Notes: generated from the letters alone by a model not told the origin. A stretch of 64,000 nucleotides of DNA from Camarhynchus parvulus (GCF_901933205.1 NC_044574.1:46409609-46473608); one strand, 5' to 3'. Numbered from the stretch's first letter, positions 1 through 13,818 are shown. Numbers and translations are program-made.

Positions 1-1028
1 GAGGGAGAGAGACATTAAGGCAGAGTGATAAAAAAAACAGGGCTGAAAAATGTCATTCTGCTATAAATAGGAGTATTAATATTAGAAATTTTTACCAAGA
101 CAGCAGAACTGAGATTTTTTTCCACTTGCACTAATATTAAAAATGTCTAAATATTGTCAAAGTATTATACTTTTTTTTTCCTGAATAAACATCTGCAGGT
201 AAAAATCTTCAGCATTAAAATTGGGGAAAAACTCCTATCATGCAGAATTTTCTCCTTTTCTCTTACCTGTGGAGATTTCACATTTTTTATGCAGTCAAAT
301 ATGAAGCCAAAATATGATGAAGTGTAAATGAATATACCTTACTTTTGCTGCAATAGGTAGATGTAAATAAAACACTGGAAGGCCAAGTTTGAGTTGAGTT
401 GAAATCATGTTATATTCCTGATATGCATTGCAAAGGTGTTATGAGAAGTGCATGAGAGTTTTATTTCTTTGTGTATGAGAAGCTGATAAACAGAGCTGGT
501 GCACAATAAAGCAATATATACGATATATGAAATGCTTTAAATCATCCAGCAAGGATAAATCCCTGCCTGATCTAGATAACCAGGGTTCCACTGGAACACT
601 CCATAGCACATTGTGCATGTCGTACAACCTGGCACCAGCTCCTGCATAAAACCTGAAACGTGGCAGGGAGGCAGAATTGTATCCAGGGCCTTCCAACAAT
701 TGGAATCAAGCTTTTTGCCCCATGTCATGATTGAACTCAGTCACAGTAAATCAAAACTCCTTTTTTGGGTCTGTAACAAACACAAAATGTAGCAACCTCA
801 GAACCACCTCCTTTAGGATTTTTCTGTCCATTTAGTGCAACACCATGAGAACTTTGTCACTGGGACTATTGGCTGTCAGTGAGCTGCAGCTTGAGGGGGC
901 TTCTCCCCACAGTTTAAGATGAGGATTCGGAGAATTTTCTCTGGGGAAAAGAAAATTATTACTGGAAATTAATTTACTATGGTGTCAAGGTAAAAAGAGA
1001 TGGAGATAAAGAAACATCTCTTAGGATA

Positions 1029-1056
1029 AGAAAGAAGAAGAAGAAGAAGAAAGAAG
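1029..1056. repeat. (AAG)n microsatellite
   Basis: About nine AAG units with one interruption, followed by purine-rich sequence. It is a simple repeat with no other visible role. Confidence 0.85.
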
Positions 1057-4000
1057 TAGTGAGAGGAAAAAAATTAGACAAGTGGCAGCCCACAGCCAAG
1101 CAAAATTTAGTCTAGAATGGTGCAATGGCTGAACACCCCAGACTTGGGAAACCTTTTCAATCAGGAAGGGAACTGATTTGACTATCATCTGATGAATGAC
1201 AGAACAGCCAAGTTGCTCAAAAAGTGGGATATTGTCACTTTCTATCTCAGTTCCTCTGAAGAAAGCAGTTGGGCTTTTTATGAGATTTGTATTTGTTAGC
1301 TATTAAAAAACTATAGCTCACTTGCTACTGAATAAAAATCCTAAGAGGTGTGAGGACCAAAAAACAACTGATACAAAACTCCATAAAATAATTAAACTTC
1401 AGACCTACCCAAATGCTGACATCAAGTGTGTAAAAGTCATTGATAGTTCTCTGTCTCATGGGAAACAGATTGATGAAACACAGCTGTGTTCACAGCAATT
1501 GATGGCATACATCATCATTTCCACAGCATTCACATTAAATTACTTAGCAGCCATAGTGCCAGCATAGATTATGGGATAACCCAGTTCTTTCTTTTAATCT
1601 CAGGCATCTGGAATTTCAGGGTCACAGGAACCTTTCTTCCTTCCCCCGTATTTTTTTTTCAAGTCAAGATAGATAAAGTAGTAATACCAAAGGCATGAGA
1701 ATACCAAGTCTCCTCTAAGCAATATTTATTCACATTGCATTCAAAAATAACTTTTAGAGTAATCCAAAATTTTAATATATATTAATATCCAACCGCAGGA
1801 GCACAGGAAAAGGGAGAGAAGCTTAGACTAACAAGAAGTTCAAAAAACATCCTGTAAAAGTTTTGGCAATGTAGCATCCTTCTATATGAACCACAGCTGT
1901 GCAACTTGCCTATTTTCATTGCATTAGCAGATCCAGGAGCCTCACAGCCTCAGACATCATACCCTCAGCTGGTTAGCTGAAGTGACAGAAGGTCCAAATG
2001 ATCCCTTTTAACCAGAACTAGAAGGTACTTAAATGCAAGAATATTCTGGACCATATGAAGTTGATCCTGGAATCACAACTGAGATGCTTAAACACAGGAA
2101 CTCTAAGCTCAGAGAGATTTGGCTGAAATCCAGCTGATGTGATTAAAACTGGGCAAGTGCTGTGCTTGCCAGTTCAAGGATTCAAAGGTAGCCTCTGGAG
2201 CTAAAGAACTTTTACTTTGAAATCAGATGCCACAGCTAATAAGCACTATGATTCAACTATGTTAAAAAAAATGTGAGTAAAAAGCTACTGAATGTACATT
2301 CAAACAGGAGGCCAGACTAAGAAAAAGAAAATGCTGTGTTTGAAGATTATTGTTCTCAAAAATTGAACTCACCGTGGTATCTAATAGAATAATAATATGA
2401 GGAAGCATCAAGAAAGTAAAGAGAATGTCTTCCAAAACTGGCAAGGGGTAGTTTAATCTAAACCACAGTGTAAAGTGTGAATAATAAAAATAAAAAACTT
2501 GGACTATTCCATGGCCTAATCTCTATAAAATGGAAGTAGCCCCAGGAAACCATAAGAGTAAAACCACTTGACCATGTTATTGGTTTTATGAAAATATGTT
2601 CCAGAAAATCCACAACTCAAACCTATACACATTTCCATGGCATAGAGATCCCTTTATGTTCCGTAAAATTTGAGTTTCTCACCATTTTATTTTGCTAAAC
2701 TTTGAAACGATTGTTACATTACAGAGGGTTTTTTTTGCCCTGATGCAGGTTAAGGTTTTTTTGCTTGTTATCAGCTCCATTTGCAATAACCTTTTTGAAA
2801 ACTATTTAGGAAAGGTCATAAATTTAACTACTAGCTGGTTCAGTAATCAAGAAGGTAAATAATTCCACCTAAAGTGAATTAAAATTGAAGGTCACTAAAG
2901 AACTTATCGCTCAAAGCACATTCTGCTTTGTTGTTTGGTCATCCTATTTGTGTAAAGGGAGTTCACATTTATGAGTTTCATCACAGTCTCAAGCTACAGC
3001 TCACTGTCCTGAGCCTAACAATTTAAAAACATTCCATATCAAATAAGCAAATATTCTGAAGTCTCATTCAGTATCACATGTTTAAAGCCCTCTGTCATTT
3101 GAACAAAAAGAAATAAATAAAACCACCGGAATATATTGTATTTCTTGCAACTTTGTTTCAAGATGTTGTTGATAACACCAAATGTCTGTGGCCTCACTGG
3201 TTGTGTTATCTTTATTTCCAGAAAAAAAAAAAAAGAAAAAGTAAAAAGCTGCATAGCACAGCTACAATTTTAACCTGAGATCTGAAAACATCCGGCTCAA
3301 ATTTTCATTCTGAGCTGAGAAGTACATCAGTTAGGAAGCTGCAATAATTAATCCAGCGTCAGCACATCTCAACAAAGAGCCCTTCCAGCCAAGGATGACC
3401 AGATACTTTGCACAGTTCATCCTCTGCTGTAGTCAGTCTGCTTGTAACAAGACAGAACCAGGAAAATAAGAAGAGAGGAAAGAGGAGTCCAGCATTGTCT
3501 TCTGGAGTGTCTCAGAGAGAAATAAGACATGCCATTTATTCCCCTTCGTCAACATCACACAGGAAACTACTGCAAAAGGGCAGGACTACTGAGGGAGGAA
3601 ACAATCAATTCCTTCAGGCCAGCTGAGATATTCGCAAAATGGGAAGGCAGTGCCTACCTGGAAAGTACTCTGAGTGTTGGATTTTTCCAGTCTCAATCAC
3701 CTGAACAAAATCACATACTGCAACTCATCAATTCCAGGCAATGCTCCATCTGCCTTAGCCTGTCTAAATTGTCCCAGAGCACTCAGGAACCCAAATGGTC
3801 TAGAGGAGCCAGAACACATTCCATCAGCCCATGAGAACAAAATAAACTCATTGAACTATTGTATCTGTTTGCACACATACAAAAATGCAGCTCTGCACAG
3901 CTTTCCTCAGAGAGAGAGGAAGCAGCCTGGACTGTGTCCCAGGCTGGGTGGTAAGTTTTTACATTCCCCACTTTAGCCAGGTTTCAATGTGTCACAAGGA

Positions 4001-4404
4001 CATTTCTGTTTTCTGTCAAGGCCAGATGTCTTTTCTTTTTTCTTTTATTTTTAATGTTTGGGGAAACACCTCTCTTTCCTAGGAACTTGTGCAAATATTT
4101 CCTTACCTAAAATATTTGTCCTGCATGAAAAGGCATTTTTCTAGTCCCTAAATCCCTGTTCTAATCAGGGGTCCCAAAGTTTGGTTTGTGCAAGTGATAA
4201 TTGAGCCTTATTGCACTGTGATAAAGCCATTCACTAGTCGTACAATGCCATAGCAGCCTTGTTTATGGCTGCTTTTAAGTGTGATTCTTCATTCTGTTGG
4301 TCAGATGCAATGGCAGAGCCCAGGGAAAAGTGATGTATAGCAGTAGGCTGTGTTTTTACTTCTAATTAATTTTTGATCTTCTGGTGAGCTGAAGCAGAAT
4401 GTGT

Positions 4405-4469
4405 ATTTGCTCTTTTAGCTAGGCTGGACTGGACTCCAATATTAGAGATATTGATTTAAAAGAGCAAAT
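4405..4469. repeat. 13-bp perfect inverted repeat with 39-nt loop
   Basis: The arm atttgctctttta at 4,405-4,417 is exactly the reverse complement of taaaagagcaaat at 4,457-4,469. A transcript could form a 13-bp stem, AU-rich with a GC core, around a 39-nt loop. No known miRNA or snoRNA is recognised. Chance or decay from a DNA transposon are both possible. Confidence 0.8.
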
Positions 4470-5159
4470 TATTTTCAGCATCCATTTTTTATGTGTTTCC
4501 ATGTGCTGTTGGAAACAACAGGAAAAAATTAAGCATAATTGACTGAGGGTTCACACCTAAAAGTAATTTCTCTATGCCTTCAGCATATCTATGCTAACAA
4601 TTAATTTCAATTTCTCTATGCTATCAGCATCTTCAGTGCTGTTATTCCAAGGACTGAAGTCACCTCAACCAATTCAGGTTTGACCATCCTGGCAGAAAAC
4701 TCCTTTAAAGATCTTTGCAAAAAGTGCCAGAAAAATTGCAAAGACCATTTGCCTTTCATCTCTTTTCACATCAATAACAGTGCCTTTCCCTGCCCCACAG
4801 GATCAAGTCCTTGCTGAAGAAGTTACTGTATTCTTAAATAGCCACAGCTCTAGATTCATCTGCCTACACTGTGTGCCTTCTGGGTCATGTGCCTACGTGC
4901 CTCAGATGAGCACAGGGGTCATAACACCTCCTCACCTCCTGCTGGAGCAAGTCCGCAGCTTGTTCAACCACAGAACATAAAAAAGGAAAGCCAAAGCTGA
5001 GCACCACTGCTGTGAGTGAGCACCAGCAGCACGCGTTCTCTCCTCACCCTATATCTTGCATACCTTAAGCTGCACCTTTGAGAAATAAGTATTCAGCATT
5101 TGAGAAACTTGTTTGAGAAACAAGTATTCAGTGGTTCCATCTATTTTATTCTCCCTTCT

Positions 5160-5480
5160 TGAAAAGGAGGTATGGGAGCAGGTGACACTCTTTGAGAGTA
5201 TTTTTGATAGGCAATTGTCTTCAGGAGCAGCTGACTTGGGTGGGCTGTCTCCAAGATGGGAAAATCCCCAAGACCAGCTCCGGAGAGGCCAGCAGTGCTT
5301 ACACAGGGAGCAAGACAGCAGCAATGGATATTACAGAAACTGCACTGGAAAATTCCCCCTCCTCCCCTGAGCATCTGTTCTGCATGTGCTGAACAGATCT
5401 TCTTTGTCTCTTGTCCAGCAACATGTGAACGAACTCGAGCTCCCTCCGGGAATGAAGGGATACAAGAGAAGTCAGCATAA
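5160..5480. other. GC-richer patch, unrecognised
   Basis: Clearly more GC-rich than the DNA on either side, with overlapping open frames of 66-91 codons on both strands. That pattern is expected when GC is higher and stops are fewer. None of the translations matches a family I know. It may be an old, unrecognised transposon or LTR piece, or a conserved non-coding element. Confidence 0.4.
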
Positions 5481-6829
5481 AGATTTGTGCTGGAAGGATA
5501 AAAGATAACAGTCTGTCAAACTGTGGACCTTTAAAGCTTAACACTTTCTTTCAAATTTGCTCTCGCACTGCTATCTACTGCCAAAATATTACGAGTTTGT
5601 GACCCCAACTTACATTTACTGCTTCTTATCAAGACATTTCAGATGAAAACGGAGTAGAAAAAGTACAATGTATAAACAGAAAAATTTAATTGGTTAGTTT
5701 GTATCATAAAATATCATGAGATCTGCTCAGTTTTTATCAATCAGAGCTATGCAAGACAGCCTGTGGACTCAGGCAAATATTTCCTTTGGTCACTTCCTTG
5801 CAGAAGTGATTTTATTACTTCCCATACATGCAAACCTTCCTCAGTCCCACTCCCCCAAAAAAATTTTCATTCACAGTTTAACCCTGATATATTCAAAATG
5901 CCAAGACATCAGATCTTGTGTAGTTGAATGTTCCAGCCACCTAATCATGTAAACTTAATATAATTTCATTACCAAAGAGTAATCCAAGATCACTTAAAAA
6001 ACCACAAACTAAAATGTTCGAGGTTTATTTAGCTCAGGGTGTCCCCACAAAAGTGCTGTGCAAATTTTCCCAAGTTTCCTGTAACAGAGTTGACTTCAGT
6101 AAAGTACATTTAAGTCAGAGCAAGTCAACCACTGAAAAAAAAGAACTTCTGTTGACAACTAAAACATATCAGCACAGTATCGTAACAAGACCATGTTGGT
6201 TTAAGATTCCAAGTCCTTAATAAGTCCTTAAATAAGATATTTGGGTGGTAGCATGTGTTTATATTGTCCTCCTGGAGTCAGCCTCATACTTCAAATTTCC
6301 AATGCAGACAAATTTTATCTGTTTTCAGATTATAGCCCATGTTAAAGCATTAGCATTTCAGACTTTGATTTGAGTATTTCACACAGTTTCTGTGAACAGT
6401 TTTAATCAGGGGAAGAAAAGTGGCCTGAAAGCTGTTTTTGTTACTCCCTGAAAAGAAAGGAGGCAAATGCACATCCTCAGGAATATGAACCATGTACTGA
6501 AGTGAAAATACTCAGCTACTTCACCAAAGAATTGGGAAAACTAATGCACATGCCTGAGATGTAAAAATGGTGGCACAAATTTTTAAAATTACCGTCTATT
6601 TGAATTACTGAAAATGTTTGAATTTAACTCTATAGTACAGTTGTATTTAAATGTCTGTCCAGTCGCTTCTCAGCTGCCAACTTAACTGAGACAGGTTATA
6701 TATTTCAGAGCCTGAAAGGCATCTTGCTTCAGTGAAGTGGTGTTTGATTAGATGTAGTGCAAATTATCAGTATGAGAAGCACTCAAGACAAAGGGGGAAT
6801 TTGGGAGAAAGACAATTTGGAGAGCTGAG
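5481..6829. other. AT-rich non-coding stretch
   Basis: No gene-like feature. The decamer aagtccttaa occurs twice in near tandem around 6,210-6,230. Nothing else stands out. Confidence 0.6.
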
Positions 6830-7330
6830 AATGGCAAATCAAGGAAGTGCTGCTCCTTCCATGCCCTTATTTCTAGCCGTCCCCTGCATTATTTGGCTTC
6901 ACACACAGGATTTCCATGGGATCATCCTGGCAGATAAGACACACTGGTGTTGCTGGGAATCATCCCTCTGCTTGCTTTGTGTGCACCTGGAGCCTGCAGC
7001 TGCTGTATGAGAGACTAAAGAGAGACTTGGCTGCTTCTCACACAGAGTTTCTGGCAAAGGTGGGTGTAGGAGAGCAGTCCCAGCTCCTGCAGAACCACCT
7101 GTGGCCCTCCTGGTGCCCCCAGAGAGGAGTGCCCAGCAGGTCCCTGGGATCACCTGCATCCTCCATCCCTCAACCTGCACTTCCTCAGTGCAACTCCCTC
7201 CTTACAGAGGCCACCCAGGAGCTAACAGGAAAATCTATTAGCTGCTGCTCACCTGGTCTGGATTTTGAAAGGTGAACAAGAGGGTACATTTCCCTTTACG
7301 AATCCCCCATGCTCCCCAGCCCCATGGGCT
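6830..7330. other. GC-richer patch, unrecognised
   Basis: Higher GC than its flanks, again with overlapping open frames on both strands; the longest is 119 codons on the plus strand at 6,916-7,275. No domain or motif is recognised. It lies just upstream of the splice-like unit at 7,362-7,445, so a degenerate gene or old repeat is possible, but nothing supports a specific identity. Confidence 0.35.
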
Positions 7331-7361
7331 GCTCCATTATTGCTTTTCTTGTTGAGTATAG

Positions 7362-7445
7362 ATCCACATTTTGATATTGTGCGTGATGGAAACTCTCTTG
7401 GCTTTCTGGAATTCATTACAATCTTGATCCACTTCAAGCATACTG
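7362..7445 (+). other. possible 84-nt phase 1-1 exon (weak)
   Basis: A fairly pyrimidine-rich run ending in tatag precedes position 7,362, and a good donor, ctg|gtaagc, follows 7,445. The interval is 84 nt, a multiple of three, and is open in only one of its three forward frames; in that frame it has phase 1 at both ends. The 28 or so codons include the stretch FDIVRDGNSLGFLEF. This loosely resembles an EF-hand loop, but the spacing is off by one residue and the second acidic ligand is replaced by V. The frame also stays open on both sides (7,265-7,591), so splicing is not needed to explain it. It may well be chance. Confidence 0.18.
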
Positions 7446-10400
7446 GTAAGCATGAAACAATAGAAAGAGTCTTCCAACTGTCACCTTGGATTTGTCATCA
7501 AATGTGGAATATTATGGGAAAATTGTCAAGAGGTGAAATAGATACCTTCCAAACTGGCAAAATAAGCAAAGCATCACTTCATCATGTTTAACTAACTCTC
7601 AGGTGTCTCCCTACACCGTTTATACTGACTTGCAGCTAGCTACAGTGACCCTGTCAGAACCTCCACCAAGGGTCAAAACCATTCAACAAAAAATTCCAGT
7701 AATTTTCATATTATTACAGTTGCAGATAATATATTTTATCACACTGTGATAAAGCATGGATCTTAGCAGTGTGTATGCCATCCAGTTAGCCTGCAGTGCA
7801 TCTCTCAGTACAGTGTGGGTGGTTAAATTTAGCAAACTGTACCAGCTCACTGAAGTCTACCCAATGGAAGTTCTCAGGAGCTTCCAATGGAAGTTCTGTT
7901 ATACCACCTATGCAAAAATCTGCTTTATTTCAGCTGTAATATGATCAAGACTGCTCTCTGAATACTTGAAACACAGCCATTGGCTCATGGTCTGAAGTAA
8001 AATATAGGTATTGCTGTAATTTAAAATGTGCTAATTAGAATATGTTTCTAAGATTAATATGTGTTAGTTATGATATTATTCTGTGTTGTAATGCAGTGGA
8101 GTGTGCATTGGCAGAAACCCAGCATGGAATTTTTGACAACTCCTGAACAGCTAGAATCACCAAAACAACTTTAAGTGATCTGCATAGTCAGTTAGATAAA
8201 ATTTGTAATGCAGTAGCCACATAAAAATAGTAAACAATTGATTCAGCAACTATTCCTCATGCAATCATTTTTGTTAATAAAAACAAAAGTATTGCTGCTA
8301 GCCTTCTTTTGTTGGCTGTTTTTCTGTGGCATGGAAGCACTAAAATCAACAATCTCTCCCTCTCAGCAATAAAGGTATGGCCCTATGTATCCACATATCA
8401 ATACTGTAACATTTGAAGGTTCTGAGTCTTGGCTAAAATTAGTCCATCTGTTGTGCTTCAAGTAAGATATTCCCATAAAATGCAGATGCAATAAGAGATG
8501 TACACTTTCAGTCTCATGGCTTGGGGTTTAAGTAAAAAAGTTAAACCTTCTGCCTTGAAGAAACAAAATATCTGAGGCAAACCAATGAAGCACAAATGGC
8601 TTCATCTTTTGATGTTGCTGGATCAAGCATGCTTTGCTGGCATGTTCAGAATCAAAAGAAACATCCTGATAATGAGACATAGTGTTTTTGTGATCTTTTT
8701 TGATTTCCTGTATTAACATTAATGAAATAAAGAAGGCAACGTCTGAAGTCTAAGGTCTTCATTCTTGCATAGCACGTTAAAAAAAATCCTTTGTGGTCAG
8801 AAGAAAACTTTAAAAAAGCAGAGATGTTTCTTGTACATCCCTCAGACAATAACCCTATAAACTTGTTTTGTGATATGCAAACCTATTTCTCATTAAATTT
8901 ACTGTTCTCTACTTTCTTTCCTCATCTGTTTACTAATGTTACATTTATGGGAAAATCCACATTAATGGTCAGGCCATTTGTATTGCTCAGTCCCCAGAAC
9001 CTGAAGCTGACATGACACACAGGTATATACTGACCAATACACAATAGGATTTTCACCTGTTTGTATCTTTATGATCCTTCCTTAGAAGGAAATATTAACG
9101 ACTCTCTAACTCCTTGACCTCCTGGAAAAATTGTTTTGGGAAAAATAAAATCTAATTAGCCATCTGTATCATATGTGGTTTTCTTTTCCTGAATATCAAC
9201 AGTGAAAACTGTCTTCCCCTCAAGTAAAATAGAGTCAGAATATGACTTTGGCAAGTCCTACTGCTCTGTATATCACCCCTGAACTAATTTCAGAGGAGTC
9301 ATTATTTCTGGTTTCTGTTCATTCCTGCCATGATGAAAATACAACTGTTCCAATTTTAAGAACAGAAACTAAAAACAGCAATTTAAAAACTGTTCCAAGT
9401 AAATGTTTTTAGAAATGCTAAAAGTTTTCAGTGCACTGAAGCACTTAGACATATGCATAACTTTAAAGACAGGATTTGATCATATTGGTTTAAAACAGAA
9501 CTATTCCCAAACTGGAGCTTTAGGTATATATAAGTTTCCTCTGATGTGAGTCAGAAAAACACCTTCCTTGACTTCAATTTAATAAGATACAGGAAATATG
9601 TGCTTGAGGGTGGTACCTTCTGAGTTGGCCAAAGAAGGCAGCCAGTCCTGGCACAGCAGCATTCTTCATTGTTTAATGAGTTTATCTATGCTGGAGAAAG
9701 AAATCACTGCTTTGTAAGCGGCTTAGAGGAAAAGGGTTCTGAGTGCTACCATGGTCTGGAGGAAGTGTGTGAGCCTCCTGTTAGCCATCCAGGATGTCAC
9801 AGAAAAAAATGGAGCCACAGGCAGTTTTCAGTCTCGAGCTCTCTTTGAACACACAAGTCAGCAATAACAGGCCCAAAGAACCTGTGATCTCTCCTATGCT
9901 GCCAGGAAATTAAACCCACCAGGGCAAAGTTACCCTCTTCAAGCATATTTCAATGAGTAGAACTATTCTGGGTCAGTTTGATCCATTATAATGCCTACCA
10001 ACAACATATTTGAGCCTATACTGTGGACCCTAAAATTGGATTTGCCATCTTGTTTAACCATTCCTGATTTTACTTCTTCTTGATCTCCTACACCTATCAG
10101 CTTTGAAGCCAGATATGATTCTGAGCAGAGTACAGACTTTGCAATGCTCAAATTGGAAAAAGAAATCCCTTTGAATTTGTTTTATGATTATGTAAATTAT
10201 GCCCACATGGGTTTATCTATTCTTATGAAACATAGAGATATGAGAACAGAGGCTAGTTACAACTGCCCCACTAAACTTAAAAAACAAGTCAAAGGACTTC
10301 TAGAGAATTTGCAAATTTTTCATGTTATACTCTCTAAGAAAAGTATTTTTCACTTAGGTATTAAATAGTTACAGAAGGAATAAATATTATATGAGCACTG

Positions 10401-13400
10401 ACTGGACCAGAACATGTTGAAAGAGGAGCATCTCTCTTCATACTTCCAGTTTAGTTATTTCATCCTTCCTATTAAAGTCTTATTTTTGGGTATCTAATTT
10501 CTCAAAGCTCATGCCTGCATAAACATTTCAGCTTCTTATTAATATAGCTGAGCTTATTTCTTTTTATCTTAATGTATTCAGTACCTCAGAAGGCGCCACA
10601 GCTGGAATGCAGCTCTTGGATGTGATCTTAAGTGCTTCAAAGGGAATGAGAGAGGTCAGCATGCCTGAAAGAAAAGATATCGCCACTGTCAAGGACCAAA
10701 GAGATTGTGACAAGATGGGAATACAAAAGTTAGTACAGAAAACCAGGGACAAAACCATAGAGGTTCTAGTGGTAGGACAGTTAAAATTCTTTGCTTTTCA
10801 AAAAAAAGAACCATGGAGCATATTCAAAAACCAGGAAAAGCCTTCCCAAGAGGCAAATGAAGTCTGATAACTCCTGCAAGGCTGGAGCAAAGAGATTCCT
10901 TACAGAAATACAAAGCACCTTTGGTAAAATAAAAGCACTTTGTAAATCAATATTTTTTCTGATAAATACCCCAGATTTTTTTTGTAAAGCTAAACCATCA
11001 AGTTGTGGTATATTTGAATAGTTAATTGGGCTGCTGGTGTGTGTGTGTGTATTCAGCCATGTTGGAAGTAGTGAAGCACCATAGGAAAATGTTTCTTGCA
11101 AAAGAAACTTAATGCATCCGTTTTTTCAAAGTAATATTAGAAAACCAGTGTAAATGACATCAGCATTTGGCCCCAGTTGGCTCAGAGGAAACAAAATTCT
11201 AAACTTATTAAGAAGGTTCAAAGGAAATATGGAAAGGAAAATGTCTAATGAAAAGGAATGTTTATATGGAGTTTCAAGTAGTTTGTGTCCATATACAAGT
11301 ATTTGTTCAGGGATTACTCTTAATGAAAATTCTTCTTATGGAGTTCAGCCTTCATAACATTTTTCAATTTTCCTAAAGTTAGTCACATCCAGAAAAACAA
11401 GCATTCCAGATGTTTTTATGATGCAGACAGACATCTTAGGTAAGATCACCTCATCAATTTCAGTTCTGTATGTTGTGAGCTGCATTGCTCTTCTCACAGT
11501 CATTTCCCTACACACAAGTTGAGCACCTTCCAGGTAAATAGTAAAAAGCAATGAAGATCTCAAATTTCACACATTAATATTTTATATAGTCCAAATAATC
11601 ACGTACTCCCACATAAACTCACCATCCCAGCATGTGCAACAAAATTTCACATACCTCTGTGAAAACATTGTGTAAAAAATGCTGATTTGATAGGCAAGTG
11701 CAAGGACAGACAAGACAGAAGAGTCATTTTGTCACTGACTGAATCAAGGGAACATCAGTCCTAAGGACTTAGCATGTGCAGGAACCTGCAACTGGTACCA
11801 GCACTAATTCAGCAATTGCAGCAATAGATTCCTTAGGTTAGAGACCTCAGTAGCAACATAGAAAACTATATATTCAAAAAATCTCTTTTACAGCAGGTAT
11901 TATTAGTTATCAAATACTATTTTTTGGGGGGAGGTCCTTCTCCATTAGCGATGCATTGGTGCTAAAGCAGTGCAACCCACAATCCAGATGCAGAACACAT
12001 CCAAAGTTTCTGTCAAGGCACTTTGCCTCATGGCAAATCAATATTTGCTTCTTACATGATGACTCAAGAGCTACTGAATGGACACCCTTGTTTTACCCTC
12101 TATCCTCTCTCCTTCTAAGGGAGAGTAACTGAAGTCTGAGCAAATCACCAACACAGTCAGGTGGTGAATGAAGACTGCAAAGCCCATGACAGAAAATACA
12201 GAAATTACCAGCAATGGTTACTCAGGCCTCATTGCTGCTTGTGGAGAGTGGGAACTATTGGAACTGGCACAGAACCATCAGAACAGAGGAAACCTGGAAA
12301 CAGCTCCATAAGTAACCTTTTGTGAAGCCTTGCAGATCCCCCTCCTGCAAGCAATTTCTATGAGCAGAACATTCCAAGTGCTGCAAATTCCTGGGGCAGG
12401 TCCTTCTGAATGGTGTGACTGCTAAAATGAACCTGATTTTTTCACCATAGCCCATTTAATTTCTTTTCTTCTTCTTCAGATCTGAACCTCAAGATAACTA
12501 GAAAATGCAAATATCACTTTTCATTTATGCCAGAGACAGAGCCTTCCTTCAACATATCTTGACTTGTGTTTCTAAAAAAAAACAGCTCTAAAGACTGAGG
12601 GTTAAAAACCACTATTAATAAATGTCACAGAGTTCAGCATCAAAATTGCAAAGGTTCCTAATCCTTGTTTTCAATAAATTTGGACTCATTAAGGTTTGAT
12701 ATTACAGTGTTTGCAGGTTTGATTTTCACATGCTCTTGAACAAAACTTCAGTTCTTGATTTTATTTCAGTTAATTGGAACCTTGAAGTCTGTATTAATTT
12801 GGGAGGGCAACAGAGATTAAACCCCCCCCAAGCCTCTAGTTCTCACAGTGAGAGTCAAAGCATCTATGCCTTTTCCTGACTGACATTAGAAAATGTCTGG
12901 CTCTTACATTACAATTACTGTCATAGTTTTGAAGGCAGTGTTTGTAAAATAGACAGACTGCTGCAAACAAATTCACATTTTCTAGTTGCAGGCATCACAG
13001 TTATTTTATGAAATGAAGAGCAGAGTGTTTTCTAGCACAACAGTGGAGCAGAGGTTGAATAACAGATGGCCAAATTCCTCTACCAGTTCATTTAAAATAA
13101 TATTTTTGCAGCATTTCAGCTTTGCTTGTTGACTTTACACTTGAGTATTGATCACAGTTGATTGCACTTAGTTCATAGTAGGTTGATCATATCCTGCACT
13201 CAGGCTGTCCCTCTGCAGTGCAACACACAGAACAATAATCCATTTGAATTGATGAGTCCTTTGTAAATGAAGCCAAACCACAAGATCAGAACACTGTGAT
13301 TGCATAGAAGGGCAACGAGTGACATGGGTTATTTACTGATTGATACTTCCCTATAGTAATAACACAGCTTCTATTGGAAAACATCTGGAAACATTACAGT

Positions 13401-13740
13401 ACAATAGTTCTTTTAAAATAATGAGGTCTATCAATCATTTGTATGACCAATGAATGTGAAAGATCTTCATGTTGTCCATAAAACAACCAGAACTGAAGCT
13501 GCTCACTCATGACTGGTGATTTTGCTTTGGCCAGGACAAACAGGTATCTGCAGAGCAGCTGCTGTAATCATAACAGAGAGTATCTTCTCCAAATGGATGC
13601 ATGTGCCAAGACTAGGAAGTGCACAATGTGGAAAATAGCTCACCAAAGAAGAGAACAAAGCCACAACTACAAAGGTAAATAAGTCCAAGAGACTTAGCTC
13701 AGTAAGATTTACAGATCTTGAGCATGACTTCAACCCTAAA
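7446..13740. other. AT-rich non-coding stretch
   Basis: No recognisable gene or transposon. It contains a 14-bp direct repeat, ccaatggaagttct, at 7,861-7,874 and 7,884-7,897, a (GT)7 tract at 11,037-11,050 and a C8 run near 12,822. Open frames of up to 106 codons (for example 10,781-11,101 on the minus strand) show no domain that I can name. Confidence 0.6.
11037..11050. repeat. (GT)7 microsatellite
   Basis: Short pure GT dinucleotide tract. Confidence 0.8.
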
Positions 13741-13774
13741 TGCTAACCCTAAAAATCAGTCATTGGTTGTTTAA

Positions 13775-13793
13775 TTTTTTTTTTTTTTTTTTT
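13775..13793. repeat. T19 homopolymer
   Basis: An uninterrupted run of 19 T residues directly before a TTTAG. It could be a chance homopolymer, the reverse poly(A) tail of a decayed retrocopy, or an extreme polypyrimidine tract (see the microexon candidate at 13,796-13,818). Confidence 0.85.
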
Positions 13794-13795
13794 AG

Positions 13796-13818
13796 TTATG
13801 CCACTTCAAAGAATACAG
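13796..13818 (+). other. candidate 23-nt microexon (weak)
   Basis: All splicing signals are in order on the plus strand. A branch-point-like tgctaac lies at 13,741-13,747. It is followed by the T19 tract ending in AG at 13,795, then 23 nt ending in acag, then a consensus donor gtaagt from 13,819. The length is not a multiple of three, so inclusion would shift a reading frame; a non-coding or regulatory exon would fit better. No neighbouring coding exon is identified, so this rests on motif arrangement alone. Confidence 0.2.

Larger units (their letters stand above)
1..5159. other. AT-rich non-coding stretch
   Basis: No recognisable gene, RNA or transposon. Open frames are under about 100 codons, overlap on both strands and resemble no family I know. 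It holds an AAG trinucleotide repeat (1,029-1,056), an A-rich tract (3,222-3,247), a 13-bp perfect inverted repeat (4,405-4,469) and two local duplications. In one, a segment sharing aatttctctatgc recurs with a period of about 46 bp near 4,565-4,640. In the other, a 20-bp unit beginning tttgagaaa recurs at 5,077-5,096 and 5,112-5,131 with one mismatch. It is most likely intron or intergenic DNA. Confidence 0.65.

Noticed and set aside
13732..13756. Two CCCTAA hexamers resembling telomere repeats
   Set aside because: Only two, not in tandem; not an interstitial telomeric block.
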